NCBI GenBank assembly: GCA_026724425.1
Contig: JAIUCV010000083.1
Span: 2,542,001 to 2,606,000, forward strand
DNA from: Erythrophleum ivorense
Taxonomy: Eukaryota; Streptophyta; Magnoliopsida; Fabales; Fabaceae
Direction: 5' to 3'
Length of the DNA stretch: 64,000 nucleotides
Notes under the pieces: generated by a model
The model's database searches: none
Seen by the model: only the letters and a program-made list of their open reading frames with translations
What the model was told of the DNA's origin: nothing
Program-made: the position numbers and the translations under genes
In this document: piece by piece, positions 11,749-22,879 of the stretch
How the letters are laid out: the number at the start of each line of letters is the position of its first letter
Position numbering within the stretch: the stretch's first letter is position 1

Positions 11749-12711
11749 ATGGACGCAGGTACTAGAGGTCGTGGCGCAGGTGGGCGCGGTAGAGTTAGTG
11801 CCCGTGTGGGCGGAGCAGTTGGCCGTGGTGGCCGAGCGGCAGGCCGTGGAGGCCGGAGTCAGGGTTATGGATTACCGGCGGAGTCGGGAGAGAGTGCAGC
11901 GCCTAGTGTGGCGACTGCGTCAGTGACCCAGTCAGTTTCTTTGGCGAGTGAGGCCGGTTTGGGCGTCGGTAGTGGCGCGGGAGTTGGGGCGGTCCTAGGT
12001 GGGGGCGCGGCTCTAACTCAGGGTCATGGTGACCAGGATGTGGGGTTGCTGACGCAGCTGTTGTCACGTTTTCCGCCAGCGGTTTTAGAGCAGGCTTCGG
12101 GTGCACCTCCAGTGGCCGGGGCGCAGCAGGATGCTGCAGTTTTTGGGCAGCATGGTGCTGCAGTTGTTGGGCAGCATGGTGCTGCAGTTGTTGGGCAGCA
12201 GGAGGCTGTAGTTGGTGAGAGTCCGCCTTATTTAGAGATGAGGGGACAGATGCAGAGGTTTACTTCGCGTTTCTCGTGTGCAGAGCTAGTGAGGCTTGCA
12301 GTTTCGATTGAGGAGGATCAGCATGAGCAGGTTGATCCGGTGGTGGTTCCGTGTGTGGTTGCTCCGTTTGTTCAGAGGAGTCATCCGCAGCAGCAGCAGC
12401 GACATCAGTCGCAGCGGTGTAGAGGTTCTGGTTCTAGCAAGGGCGGTAAGCCTGCACAAGGCCAGAAGAGGAAATTGGACGAGGTTTCTGGAGGCAGCCG
12501 GAAGGTTCGCGGCAGTTGTTTTGGTTGTGGGAGCACGGAGCATCGTGTGGCGAGCTGTCCCCGGAGGGAGACAGATCCAAGTGTTAGGGTGTGTTTTCGT
12601 TGCAGCGAGCAGGGGCATATCAGACATAAGTGTCCCAAGTTGCAGCCATTGGCGGCAGTGGAGTTTCAGCCAATAGTGGCTCAACCAGAGTCTCAGATCG
12701 CCGCGGTGTAG
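11749..12711 (+). CDS. Gag-like nucleocapsid protein of element B, internally deleted
   Basis: The ATG at 11749 opens a 320-codon frame; the frame also extends upstream from 11674, but 11749 gives the usual basic start. Domains in order: a Gly/Arg-rich N-terminus (residues about 1-50), a low-complexity Gly/Ala/Gln region including three repeats around GQHGAAVV (about 125-150), a short remnant near residue 160, a Gln/His/basic stretch, then two zinc knuckles of the form C-x2-C-x4-H-x4-C at about residues 265-278 and 292-305. The capsid-forming retrotransposon-gag domain that should lie between residues 160 and 200 is largely absent. The protein could bind nucleic acid but probably cannot form particles. 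Confidence 0.75.
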   Translation: MDAGTRGRGAGGRGRVSARVGGAVGRGGRAAGRGGRSQGYGLPAESGESAAPSVATASVTQSVSLASEAGLGVGSGAGVGAVLGGGAALTQGHGDQDVGLLTQLLSRFPPAVLEQASGAPPVAGAQQDAAVFGQHGAAVVGQHGAAVVGQQEAVVGESPPYLEMRGQMQRFTSRFSCAELVRLAVSIEEDQHEQVDPVVVPCVVAPFVQRSHPQQQQRHQSQRCRGSGSSKGGKPAQGQKRKLDEVSGGSRKVRGSCFGCGSTEHRVASCPRRETDPSVRVCFRCSEQGHIRHKCPKLQPLAAVEFQPIVAQPESQIAAV

Positions 12712-12989
12712 CCGTTGGGTCATAGTGGGGAGGCGCCAAGTGAGGTTCCTTCGACAGAAGTTGGTCAGACTAGTCAGTCCGGGGCAGTTAACAGGTAAAA
12801 TTCTTGATTCAGACTTCGTAAATTCTTAGTGTAGAATTGTGGTGGTCGTCTGTTTCTTTTATTTTATATGTGATAGAGTGTTAGGGTTCTAAACACTTGT
12901 CATGGTTAGTGGGCGGTGTTGAGTCTCAGGGTTGTTTGACTCGGGAGCATTTAAATGCTTCATCATTCATCATTCCAGAGCGTGCCAAA

Positions 12990-15130
12990 TGTAGTGGCGT
13001 ACGGAGCAGCGCTGGTGAGCGTTCGTGTTTGGTCAAGGTACCAGGTGGAGGATTTCGGGCTACAAACGGCTGTGTTAGAATAGTTGATGTTCGGAGTGCG
13101 GGCAATCGATGCCAGCAGTGTTGGTCATTAGTTCGATGGGACTACATGACGTTATTTTGGTGATGAACTGGTTGGAGTTTTACTGAGTTCATTTGAATTG
13201 CTTTAGAGGCAGAGTGTTGTCTGAGCGGGATGCAAGGAGGTTGGTGTTTCAGGGGTTGAGGCTGACTTTCGAGAATTTTTTTGTGTCTCGGCTATGCAGG
13301 GTGAGCAGATGTTAGAGCAAGTTGCGAGGCTTTTGGCGACGATCAGTTTCGGAGTCCAGTGTTGAGGTGTTTATCGAAGAGTTCCGGGGATATCGAGGAT
13401 ATCCGTGTTGTTCAGGAGTCCGTTAAGGGTTTTTCGAATGTGTCGCATTCGATGACGAGGTTGACGGGTATGGATATGCCGTTTGTATGGTCGTCAAAGT
13501 GTGAGAGAGCTTTGGGAAGCTTAAAGAGTTGTTGTTCAGTACACCAGTATTGGCATTACCTGAGCCGGGGAAGCCTTTCATAGTGTACATAGTTGTTGCT
13601 GGAGTTGGTTTGGGTTGTGTATCGAGCTTCCGATAATTTATGATCTGGATACTGTCTATCTTCCGACAAGGTTGATTAGGTGGCAGTCGCGTTGAGTTGA
13701 CGGAGAGTTGTTTCAGCTAAAGAGCAGGATGATGATGCCATGGTTGGCGGGTTTTAGTACTTTGTGTTTTTATGCTACTTGGGAGGAGCCTTCGCGTTTA
13801 GAGACAGTGGATCAGGCAGATCTACTCAGTAGAATCAGGATGGCTCAGCGGAGCGAGCGTAGTTTATTTTGATGCAATCGCGAGCAGTTGGCTCCGAGTT
13901 TTCGGTCTCATCAAAAGGGCGTTTATGGCGCGTGGTCGGGCTTGTATACCCGAGGTTGAGGAGTCGAGACAGGAGGTTTTGAGAGAGGCTCGTGCGAGCA
14001 AGTTCTCGATTCATGGAAGAGCGACCAAGATGTATCGCGATCTCAAGCGGTGTTATCACTGGGTCGGGTTAAAGAGAGTTGTAGCTGTTTTGGGTTGCGT
14101 GGTGCAACTCGTGTTCGTTGGTCAAGTCAGAACATCGCTCTTCGAGTGGTCTTCTGCAGAGTTTATCCATTTCAGAGTGAAAGTGGGCTAGGATCATGAT
14201 GGATTCAAGATGGAATTATCTATCTCACAGACATGTGATGTTTTGGGTGGTTGTGGGTCGGTTGACCAAGTCAACATTTTCTGGTCATTAAGAAGACAGA
14301 TGGAGTTGCTGTTTGGCTAGGAAATTTTGTTAGAGATTGTGAGGCTGCATGGTATGCCAGTCAGTATCGTGTCGGGTCATGATCCGGGATTCGCCTCAGA
14401 GTGTGGAGGGCGTTTCGGACAGAGATGGGCACTAAGGTGCATATGGGTACAGTGTATCATCCGCGTGCAAAGGGGTGGTCAGAGAGGACTATCCAGACCT
14501 TGGAAGTTTTGTTGAGGATGTGTGTGTGGGATTGGAGCGACCATTGGACTGGTCATCTGTGTCAGGCAGAGTTGCCACAACAATAGTTATCAGGCTCCGT
14601 GTGAGGCTTTGTATGGGAGGCCATGGCTCCGTGTGAGGCTTTGTATGGGAGGCCATGTAGGACGCCTTTATGCTGAACCCAAGTGGGGGAGCGCAGCATT
14701 TATGGAGTTACTTTTGTTCAGGAAAATGACGGAGAAGGTCCGTGTTTGAGGTTGAATAAGAAGAAAGCTCAGGATAGGCAGAAGAGTTACGCTGTTAGGC
14801 GTAGGCGGAACTCGAGTTTCAGGTTGGAGTTAGAGTATACCTCGAGATGGCTATGTTGAGGGGTCCTAACAGACCCATAGCAAAGAACAAGCTGAGTGCG
14901 CGGTTTATGGGTCCGTTCCAGTGGTGGAGCGAGTTGGACCATTGGCGTATCGGCTTGAGTTACCTGTGTTTATGAGGCTGTTTCACAAGGTGTTTCGTGT
15001 TTTGAGGTGGAGAGAGAGTGCTTCCATCCTTCAGGGAAGTTAGTGGTTAATATTTCAGAGGATCTTAGGCCTTTTTAGGGAGTTCTGGCGGTTTTGTGAG
15101 GATTCTCGAGAGGAGAGTCAAGGTTCTGCG
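12990..15130 (+). pseudogene. Decayed pol of element B (protease, RT/RNase H tail, integrase)
   Basis: Fragments in all three plus frames follow the order of a chromovirus pol. Near 13120-13210 there is a protease tail with an LHDVIL-like motif. At about 13370-13600 the RT/RNase H junction appears (a VKGFSNVSHSMTRLTG segment). At about 13920-14060 the integrase N-terminal part follows, and about 14330-14760 holds the integrase core and tail. Most of the reverse transcriptase, including its active site, is missing, and stops and frameshifts are frequent. It is not functional. Confidence 0.75.
14593..14656. repeat. 32-bp perfect tandem duplication in integrase remnant
   Basis: Two identical 32-bp units (14593-14624, 14625-14656), beginning ggctccgtgtgaggctttgt, lie in the integrase remnant of element B. 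The duplication shifts the reading frame by two bases relative to the ancestral gene. Confidence 0.92.
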
Positions 15131-16054
15131 GAATAAGAGAGTGTCGTTGTGAAAACTTGAGGCAAAGATGAAGTTGGATTTCTGAAAGTGTTCGACTAGT
15201 AGGTCGAGGAATTAGCTCTTCATCTTTATGGTTTCAGTTGGTTAGCCTTAGGCTATGTTGTTGCAGTGGTTTATGTATTTTCGTGGTGGTACGGAATACA
15301 TTGTTGGAGATTTATAAGATGGAGTTTTCCTTATAAATTTGGGTTCGGATGTTACGGGTTGTTGTGACCAGTTTTGGGTCTTGTGTCAGTTCTAGTCAAT
15401 TATGTTATAGGCGTTTCGGATTTATTACTCTTTACATTTAGGAGATTGTTTTCTCCTGCAGACCTATCTGAGACGGTGGGTGCTCGGTATGGGTTGTGGC
15501 GGACTTATCTGCAGATAGGTGCCGCGGTTTGTTTTTGCAGACTTATCTGGGGCTAGCAACCTCAGTATAAGTGGGGAGATTGAGATCTCCGTGCGGCCTT
15601 ACCTGGGATTAGCTACCTCAGGGGAAGTGCTTGCAGACTTATACTTGGTATAAGGGTGCTGCTTACTAGTGGCTGACGAGTCACGAAGTGAGCATCAAGG
15701 GGTGGTGGATCCCTTGAGAGAGACAAGTGGGTCTCTTGCATTTATATGGGTATTGTGACGGTGGTGTCACAGTACAGATTTTGTGACGGTGGTGTCACGG
15801 TTTGGGTACTTGTGACGGTGGTGTCACAGTACAGATTTTGTGACGTTGGTGTCACGGTTTGGGTATTTGTGACGGTGGTGTCACGGTATGGTTTTGAGTA
15901 AAGAGTAATGAATGTCTGGAAACGTGCTTATAACATAGGATTAGATGTGAGTCTCTGGGATCAGTGGTGGATCTCTTGTGTTTGGCCAGTGGAGGGCCGG
16001 GTTTTGTCGTCTTGAGTAGACGTTCTGTGTTAGGATTCGAGGGCGAATCCAGTT
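15131..16054 (+). other. Element B 3' untranslated region
   Basis: Non-coding DNA between pol and the polypurine tract. It contains several stretches about steps of an agacttatctgggat-like motif (15460-15660) and the tandem gtgacggtggtgtcac array listed separately. No protein is recognised. Confidence 0.55.
15754..15893. repeat. Tandem repeat of a 28-29-bp palindromic unit (5 copies)
   Basis: Five units contain gtgacggtggtgtcac, itself an imperfect palindrome, alternating between two spacers (agtacagatttt and ggtttgggta), so the pattern is partly a 57-bp dimer repeat. It lies in the 3' untranslated region of element B. Confidence 0.88.
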
Positions 16055-16068
16055 TAGTGGGGGAGAAT
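16055..16068 (+). other. Polypurine tract of element B
   Basis: The purine-rich tagtgggggagaat lies immediately before the TGTAACATCC start of the 3' LTR, the normal place for the plus-strand primer. Confidence 0.85.
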
Positions 16069-17633
16069 TGTAACATCCGTGAACCAGAGAGTTGTTTTGG
16101 AAGTGGTATCGGACGACATTAGGGGTTCGGGAGTAGATTACATATGCTCTTTGGGGTGTGAATCAAGGATTGGCTGTGCATGTTCTTGTTTGATTGTTGT
16201 GCAGTCAGTCTAAGGTTCGAACATCGCGAAGAAAATGTGTAAAAAGCTCTTGAATGACTAGTGTCGATCGACACCTAAGGGAAGTGTCGATCGACACCGG
16301 TTTGAGAAATCAATTCCGCTTTAAGTCGATTGCGCGTTTGATTTGTGGTTTGAGTTGGTACGGTCGATGGGTGTCGACCGACACCAAGGAAGGGTGTCGA
16401 TCGACACCGGTTATTGTGAAATCGACCGGTTTGATTTAAGTTGTCGGTTTAGTCCGGTTAAGGGAAGGAAACACTAAAAACGAGTTTAAAGGGGTGCAGC
16501 TGTCTGTTTTTGACACCATTTTCGAGGCTGGAGTTTCCAGAGAGAAAAGAGGCGATTTTTGGGAGAAGTCGAAAACACTGTTCATCGGTTACTGTTCATC
16601 GCTGGAGTTACTGTTCATCGGTTACTGTTCATCGGACACTGTTCATAGCCGGAGTTACTGTTCATCGCGCACTGTTCATCGTTTTCCTCTTTTCCCTTTG
16701 TTCAATCGGTTGTCGAGGTGAGTGCATGACCGTAAGCTCGCAAATAGTAGAAATTGCGAAGGTGAATTGTTGATTTAATGAGTTTATGTGTTGTTCGTGG
16801 TGGTTTATGTGTTATTAGTGCATTTGATCGATTGGTTTGCGACAATTTCGTGTTTTTGGTGTTTTTGTGTTAGAAATCGATTTGGGCGTCGATCTCCTGG
16901 ATCGGTGTCGATCGACACCAAGCCGGTGTCGCTCGACACCAATCGGGCCGGGTGTCGAGCGACACAAGCTGTGTCGATCGACACTGGTCCGGTTAAATCC
17001 GGTTTTCTGGCGAATTGATTAAATTGAATTAATTAATGGTTTAATCTGGTTTAATCGATTTAATTGGAATTAAGTGGTTCAATTCCGGAATTAATTAATT
17101 AGTGGTTAATTAATTAATTAAAGTGGGTTATAATAATTGTGGAAATTATTTTATTTGTTGAAAAATATTATAATAACTGTGGAAATTATTTAATAATTGT
17201 GGAAATCATTTTAAGGGTTAAAAATTATTATTTAATTGAGGAAAATTGTTAAAAAATTAAAAGAAGTGAATTTAATAATTGTGGTAATTATTAATATTAT
17301 TTAAATGTGTTTTAAATTGCGTAATTGGCATGTAGGCGGGGTGATTGCCTCACTAAGTATTTATGAAATACTTATGCATCTCTTTTTCCCTAATGTGATG
17401 CAGGTAGAAAGAAAGTGTGATCGCGGAATCGGGCCAGAGAGAGGATGATAGGATTTTGTTGTTTACCGTTTTTGGTTTACGTTGTTATTTGCAAACCTAG
17501 TGTTTAGGTTGCTAGGTTATTTTATGGTATTTTGGAATTGAATATGATTGTTTGAATTATTAATTTTATGGAGTTTATTTTATTGAGAATTTCCGCACTT
17601 AATAAAAAAAAAAAAAAAAGCTTGGTTGTTTCA
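16069..17633 (+). repeat. 3' LTR of element B, full length
   Basis: A 1565-bp LTR beginning TGTAACATCC and ending ggttgtttca. It carries eight variants of the 14-bp palindrome GTGTCGATCGACAC (16261-16408 and 16904-16985) and a seven-copy ctgttcatcg array. The distal 940 bp match the truncated 5' LTR with few differences. A poly-A run precedes the end. Confidence 0.88.
16576..16681. repeat. Seven short direct repeats of (t/c)actgttcatcg
   Basis: Seven copies of a 12-base motif spaced 14-20 bases apart, inside the LTR of B upstream of the region shared with the 5' LTR. Clusters of short direct repeats at this position in an LTR are often part of the promoter region, but no function is shown here. 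Confidence 0.85.
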
Positions 17634-18609
17634 TCTTCAACCTGCTCATTCTCCCCTTCTTCGACCTGTAGAAACTCCTCCTCAGAAACAAAATGAACCT
17701 GCTTCATGTTGGATTGGGCAAGAAGCAGTTTATCAATTTTCTCATTCAGAGATTTCACTTCCTTCTTAAGCTTATCATCAGACTCGATCGAGCCCCTGTT
17801 GGTTCGATCGTACTCCTCATTGTAATTTCCATCCTATTGAGCAATGTTCTCAACCACCTCCCAGCCGTCTTCAACATCCTGGTTCAAGAAGTCACCATTG
17901 CTGGCTGTGTCTAGCATCTGTCTGTACTTTGGCAAGACTCCTCTGTACAGGGTGCTAAGAAGGGACTCATTGATGAACCCAAGATGTGGACACTGGCTGG
18001 TGTAACCTTTGAATCGCTCCCAAGCCACAGAAAATGTTTCTCCGTTCCTCTGATGGAACCCAGAGATCTCACTGCGGAGCTTAGCAGTACGTCCGGTTGA
18101 AAAGAACTTGGCAAGAAACGCCTTCTTACGGTCGTCCCAGGTGGTGATTGAACCATGGGGTAGGTTCTTCTCCCACTGGTGTGCTTTCTCTCAAAGAGTG
18201 AGTGGGAACAAGCGCAGCTTGATGGCGTCTTCAGAAACGCCATTAACCTTGGTGAGGTTGCACAGATGATCGAACTCATCCAGATGATCAATCGGATCTT
18301 CACAAGGCAAACCGTGGAACATCTTATTCTGGACAAGGTTATCATACCAAGCTTGATCTCAAAATTGTTGTTCTGGACAGGTGGTGGTATGATTCCCTGC
18401 CTCTGCTTGTGTGTATTAGGAGCATCACCTGCTCCAATGTGTCTGACTGGCCTTGCTCGAGCCTGACCATTACCCTGAGGGTCATCCATGCTTTCAGCGA
18501 ACTGCTCAGTCTCTGCATGTTGCCTCTGCTCTCTTAACAATCTCTGAATCCTGTCAATGTTATCACAATATCCAATCAAGTTGCCACGGCTTCTTGATCT
18601 GGTTCGCAT
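17634..18609 (-). pseudogene. Element A gag, N-terminal part, frameshifted
   Basis: On the minus strand from 18609 the frame begins MRTRSRSRGN and reaches FEIKLGMI, then slips out of frame at about 18340. Later gag motifs reappear in another frame, for example AWERFKGYTSQCPHLGF and the DTASNGDFLNQDVEDGWE segment at 17834-18028, both typical of Athila/Tat-type gag. The last piece (17640-17758) is Glu-rich and ends where element B begins. At least two frameshifts make it non-functional. Confidence 0.8.
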
Positions 18610-18727
18610 ACAACTGAAAATTCAAAGACAAAAACCCAGATAGCAGAGTATAAATATGTGTAAAGAAACAAAGAACTTGATCTTGCTAGCTACTGGAATT
18701 CTAAATGCAATCAAAATAATTCCCAAT

Positions 18728-18741
18728 CGGCAACGGCGCCA
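18728..18741 (-). other. Primer-binding site of element A (tRNA-Asp)
   Basis: The plus strand reads cggcaacggcgcca, which is the 3' end of plant tRNA-Asp including CCA; the minus strand is therefore the complementary primer site. It lies three bases from the LTR start at 18745. Confidence 0.85.
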
Positions 18742-18744
18742 AAT

Positions 18745-20371
18745 TGATAACAGGATTTTTACCCTTATTGTGCAAGTGCAAACAAGAATGAATGCAGATG
18801 CAAGGAGGTTTATCAATTATTCAAATCCTACCTAAGCATGTCGATGCGGTATTTGAGATGTCAATCCAAGTTGGGAATAAATGATCACTATCTAGAACTA
18901 TGCATAAGCAATGCAAGTCAAGACTATGGGGGTTTAGATGGTTATGGAACCGAACTAACGACCTAATGAAATGAAATGCAAATGCAGAATCGTAAATGAT
19001 ATGAACTGACTTGACTCGATCGAGTTGAGCTAAAACAGAACAAAGGTAGCTCGATCGAGTTGAAACAAAACGAAGCAAAGATGAAATTAAACGAGCTCGA
19101 TCAAGGAGCCCGAAGTTTGCACAAAAAGGACTCGATCGAGTTAAGGTAAAAACAGGTTGAAAACAAAAGTAAAAACGCAAATAAGATTCAATAGGAAAGC
19201 ATAGACTCGGGGACAAGGTTTAGCAACCAGAGAGACAGTATACCTAATCAATGATGCTTTTCAAATCAACATGAACACAAGCTTATCCCTTGGCGATGGA
19301 ATCTATTGATCGGTTAAGCCACCGTCGTGGTGATAACCGCCAGTCTGGGGTTAATCTCCTTAGCTAAGTGATGTTAGTGAGATCAATCCCAGAAAGCAAT
19401 TAACACAGATCCAATTAAAGCTCTAAAAGCCTCTTATACAACCACTGTCGTGGGATAAGCGGGCTAATCCTCTGTTGGGCTTAATCCGACGCTCAACCAA
19501 GCGGAATATGCCGGTGAGCATCTTGTATCGAATCCACCATGGTCAGTGGTTGGATCGCATAGAGCTTGACCCAACAGAGAGGGATAATCGATTAAGACCC
19601 TAAGCAACAGAGATTAGGCATAATAGTTCTCTAATCTAACCCATCCCTAAGCCTAAAGGGTGATTACTCACTAATCATTTCCAGAATCTAAATCATATCA
19701 GAATGAGCAAAAACAGACATAATATGAAAGATCAGAAAGAGATTAACAACTTTAATTAAAGAAGCAAGTGCAAAATGTCAATACAAATGCATAAATCTAC
19801 AAAATAAAAAGCATAAAACTTAAGGAAATAAAAGAGAGTTTTTGGTGGCAGAAAAGCAAAAAGGGAAGAAGATATTTCGTGGTTTAGGTCTGGAGGCCTT
19901 TTATAGGCAAGCCACTAGGGCTTCAGTCAATGGGAAGGCTGAAATTGCAGAACAGTAACCGCCTTAGTCCACTCGATCGAGTAGCTTGGTCGAGGCGCAA
20001 CATTGCCTAGCTCGATCGAGTTGCTTGGTTGAGTAGTCTTTTTGCCTAGTTCGGTCGAGGCGCTTGGTCAAGGTTCGTATCCTTCATAGCTCGGTCGAGG
20101 CGCTTGGTCAAGGTTCATATCCTTCATAGCTCGATCGAGGCTTTTGGTGAAGGCAGACTCCATTTTTCTTCCAATGCATTGACTTCGCTCCAAAGTGCTC
20201 CAAAGCACCTGATAAGGACACCAAACATGCAAATGCATGCAATGCACTTCCTAGAACAACTAAGTATGCAAACTAATAAGAAAGTGCAAAGAAATGGCAC
20301 TAAAGATGGATGAAAGTATGCAAAAGTGGTCTAAACATGATGCTAAAAGAGTAGGAAATATGAATGCATCA
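18745..20371 (-). repeat. 5' LTR of element A
   Basis: A 1627-bp LTR, on the plus strand TGATAACAGG to AATGCATCA. It has many ctcgatcgagt palindromes (19014-19140 and 19970-20130) and a TATA-like tataaaa on the minus strand near 19897. No second copy of this LTR lies in the window. Confidence 0.75.
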
Positions 20372-20640
20372 GTTTACTTTATGAACTATGTTTTCATGTT
20401 TTCCCTTCTACCCTAGAGTATTTTCCTTTTTACATTAGGGCTTTGATTAAGTTGTATCAAGACCTATATAAGGGTCTCTATTGATTAATAATAAATCAAC
20501 TTCCAAGAATTAACAATAAAGCACCAAAGAGAGTTTAGGGTTAAGAGGAAGCTTAGCTAAATATCTCTTTTAGTCTCTTTCATTCATCATAGCTTATCTA
20601 GGAGAAACTACAACAGCTAGGGCTAAATCTTTGGCTAATA
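20372..20640 (+). other. Possible remnant of another LTR
   Basis: Contains gacctatataagggtctct (a TATA-like box at about 20463) followed by a ttgattaataataaatca stretch, the arrangement common near the end of Ty1/copia LTRs, and ends with ggagaaactacaacagctag. No copia coding region is adjacent, so this is a weak call. Confidence 0.35.
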
Positions 20641-20937
20641 TCACAGATTCACCAATTCCTAAAAATCAATCGTAACCACAAAATTTTGAGTTTATGTGCT
20701 CCAAAAGATGTCTAAAACCTTGTCAACTCCAACGTCTTATCGTTTGGAATCTTTCCCCCGCAAAAAAAAAAAGTCGGACTTAAAATGTTAGGGTTTGGGT
20801 TTGAGACGGATCAGTGCACCAAGAGAATAATTGGCATATGATATATGTTGTCGACACATGAGACAAGTAACCAAGTGAAGTAAGTGTGATTATTTCGTCC
20901 AAAATAATCAGAAAATCGGTGTTTCCCTCTCGGTAAA
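20641..20937 (+). repeat. Telo-box tandem repeat, left piece of the array
   Basis: Partial unit of the 0.63-0.69-kb repeat found again at 24601-26600 and 44606-47130. It contains ttagggtttgggtttgag at 20788. The match to other units stops at about 20937, where element E begins. Confidence 0.85.
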
Positions 20938-21047
20938 AATTCAAGTTAACAATAAAACCAAAGCAAAAGGTAAAAAGAAATGAAAAATATGGGTTGCCTC
21001 CCATAAGCGCTAGTTTTAAGTCTTTATAGCTCGACTCCTTGTGTTCC

Positions 21048-22160
21048 TTAGGTGTTAGGCAAGTGTGGAGGCTGTAGGAAGCTCCTAGTACTGGATGGCT
21101 CCAAGTGCATCTTGTCTTGTAACACTTCTTTGATCAAGTAACCTTGTTGTGAGCCTTCTCCTCCTCTTGTGTACCGAAATCTTTTAGATGAGAAACCGGG
21201 AGGTGCAGCAACATAATAGGTGTCCTTGTCAACATTGGCTAGTGAGATCCTCCTGTTTGGCCAATCCATGATTGCTCCAGCTGTTGCTAAGAAGGATCTC
21301 CCAAGTAGAAGGGCTTGGTCTTCCGGATCCTCCATAGTAATCACATAGAAATCGGCTGGAATGATGCAATCTTCAAAGGAAAGTTCAACATCTTTTACCT
21401 TGCCAAGTGGTTTGAATGAAGAGCTGTTGGCAAGTTTTATGCCCATGTTGGTCCGCTCAATGGACTCAATCAATCCCAAACTTCTTGCTATCACAGCCGG
21501 CATGAGGTTGACACTTGAACCGGAATCGCATAGTGCATCATCAAAGAATTTGCCATTGATGGAGCAATGTATAAGAAAGTAACCTGGGTCATGAAGCTTG
21601 TGTAGTGTCCTTGGCGCAGGCATTTCCTCTCGTGCTTCATTATACATTTTCTCCACCTCGGCTAAACTCCAATCATGAGTCCATACAAAGTCTTGAAGGT
21701 AAGGGCTCTTGTTGCAAGCGACATCAAAGGGCATATTGCTAGGGAACCTTCTTGCCATGAAGTTGAAGTCATCAATGGTGTAGTCCATTGATGAGCTCGC
21801 CTTCCTTTTCTCCTTAGGGACGGGTGGCTGTGAAGATCTTGGAGAAAGTGGTGTTCCTTCCGTCAACTTTCTTCCTCTTATCCTTGCTGTACGCTTGCCT
21901 TGTCTCCTCTCATCCTCATCCCAAACCCCTCTTGGATTGATCTCTCTAATACCAAAAGCAACCAATGCATTGTTAGGCTTTGAGTTGGCCGCTTTTGTGT
22001 CCTTTATAGCTCGGTCTCTTTCTTCCATATCCTCCAAGCGTTTGGTGAGGTCTTTGACTCCTTCGGAAACTCCTCCGGTTGTATCTTGCCATAATGTGGT
22101 CTTCTCAAGTAGCTCTTTGTATCTCTCTTCCACAAGACGCTTCAAGTCATTGATTGATAC
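21048..22160 (-). CDS. Element E aspartic protease domain
   Basis: This frame follows the coiled-coil frame after a one-base shift at about 22145-22160 and runs about 365 codons. A Lys/Glu-rich stretch comes first. Then comes a segment MDYTIDDFNFMARRFPSN, and a retropepsin domain with the intact active-site loop CDSGSSVNLMP near 21515-21545 and the LLLGRSFLATAGAIMDW strand near 21265-21315. Unlike element A, the catalytic Asp is present. No reverse transcriptase or integrase follows; a gggttgcctcccataagcgc motif at 20992 comes directly after the stop. It probably depended on enzymes from a related element. Confidence 0.75.
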   Translation of the reverse strand, partial: VSINDLKRLVEERYKELLEKTTLWQDTTGGVSEGVKDLTKRLEDMEERDRAIKDTKAANSKPNNALVAFGIREINPRGVWDEDERRQGKRTARIRGRKLTEGTPLSPRSSQPPVPKEKRKASSSMDYTIDDFNFMARRFPSNMPFDVACNKSPYLQDFVWTHDWSLAEVEKMYNEAREEMPAPRTLHKLHDPGYFLIHCSINGKFFDDALCDSGSSVNLMPAVIARSLGLIESIERTNMGIKLANSSSFKPLGKVKDVELSFEDCIIPADFYVITMEDPEDQALLLGRSFLATAGAIMDWPNRRISLANVDKDTYYVAAPPGFSSKRFRYTRGGEGSQQGYLIKEVLQDKMHLEPSSTRSFLQPPHLPNT

Positions 22161-22879
22161 TTGAATTGTTGTTGTCCTTCCACCAATATCACCATAGTTG
22201 AGTAAAGCTCTTTCTCTCTTTGGTTAACCTCCGATGCTCTCTTCTTGGCTTGGTGAGCCACAAGTGAGATTGAGTTGAGGCTCAGGGTTGTGCCATTGAG
22301 GTTGTCTTCTAGGCCGGTGATCTTCTCATTCAGGTGGCTATCCATCTCCTTTGAATTGAGGTTCAAGTCTCGGATCGCCTTGGTGTTGTCTCCGACGGTT
22401 GCTGCTTGTTTCCTTAGCTCCCCTTCCACTTCAATACACCTTGATTCGACTCTCTCTACCTGGTCAGAGAGGTTCCCGAACTTCCTATCAAGGTCATGCT
22501 TAAGAAACTCTAACCTTGTCTCAAGACTATGGCTAGACTTTCTTTGGATTTCCATGAAGTCTTCTATCATGGCCTTGAGATTGTCATCTCTCCGCCTATT
22601 AAGCGCGTGCTCTTGGTATGTGGGAAGGTTGGGGCGTGGACGGTGATGATGATGAGGTGGCTGGTGAGGTCGGCCTTGATAAACCGGTGATCGGTTTTGA
22701 TGATAGTGATGATGTTCTTCTCGGCTAGTCTCGGCAAAGAGCGGATGGCGAAAATTTGGTGGGATCGGCATTGGGATGAAGTCTCCGGTCGGATTTGGAT
22801 CATGTGGCCGCCTTTGGACTTCATGGGGAAGCGGTTTTCTCCCTTCAAAGTGGTTACTCATGCTCGAGTAGTGGCTCAT
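22142..22879 (-). CDS. Element E coiled-coil gag-like protein
   Basis: The ATG at 22879 starts a 245-codon frame. Residues 1-85 are rich in Pro, His and Arg (a basic, probably disordered region with PHHHHRPRPN). Residues about 90-240 are heptad-like and charged, consistent with a long coiled coil (segments ETRLEFLKHDLDRKF and NEKITGLEDNLNGT). No retrotransposon-gag fold or zinc knuckle is seen. The frame ends at 22142 where the protease frame takes over one base out of phase: a mutation or, less likely, a recoding site. Confidence 0.7.
   Translation of the reverse strand: MSHYSSMSNHFEGRKPLPHEVQRRPHDPNPTGDFIPMPIPPNFRHPLFAETSREEHHHYHQNRSPVYQGRPHQPPHHHHRPRPNLPTYQEHALNRRRDDNLKAMIEDFMEIQRKSSHSLETRLEFLKHDLDRKFGNLSDQVERVESRCIEVEGELRKQAATVGDNTKAIRDLNLNSKEMDSHLNEKITGLEDNLNGTTLSLNSISLVAHQAKKRASEVNQREKELYSTMVILVEGQQQFKYQSMT

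Larger units (their letters stand above)
10561..17633 (+). mobile_element. Ty3/gypsy chromovirus-type element B, decayed
   Basis: Plus-strand element with a truncated 5' LTR (10561-11529), a primer site for initiator tRNA-Met (11533-11545), gag (11749-12711), a badly decayed pol (about 12990-15130), a polypurine tract (16055-16068) and a full 3' LTR (16069-17633) that starts TGTAACATCC and ends TTTCA. It lies in the gag of element A. The order gag, protease, RT/RNase H, integrase and the TGTAACATC LTR start point to the Tekay/Del group. No target duplication can be checked because the 5' LTR outer end is lost. Confidence 0.85.
7922..20371 (-). mobile_element. Ty3/gypsy element A (Athila/Tat-like), split and incomplete
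   Basis: Reading on the minus strand, this has a 5' LTR (18745-20371), a primer site matching tRNA-Asp (18728-18741), gag remnants (17634-18609) and protease remnants (8985-10560), then a spacer that ends where LTR Y begins at 7921. Reverse transcriptase, integrase and the left LTR are missing. Element B (10561-17633) sits within gag. The LTR and the spacer share clusters of the palindrome ACTCGATCGAGT, which supports reading both flanks of B as one element. It cannot move by itself. Confidence 0.7.

Noticed and set aside
18728..18741. A tRNA-Asp gene near the LTR
   Set aside because: Only the 3' end of tRNA-Asp is present and it abuts an LTR, so it is a primer-binding site; the same holds at 22991-23007.
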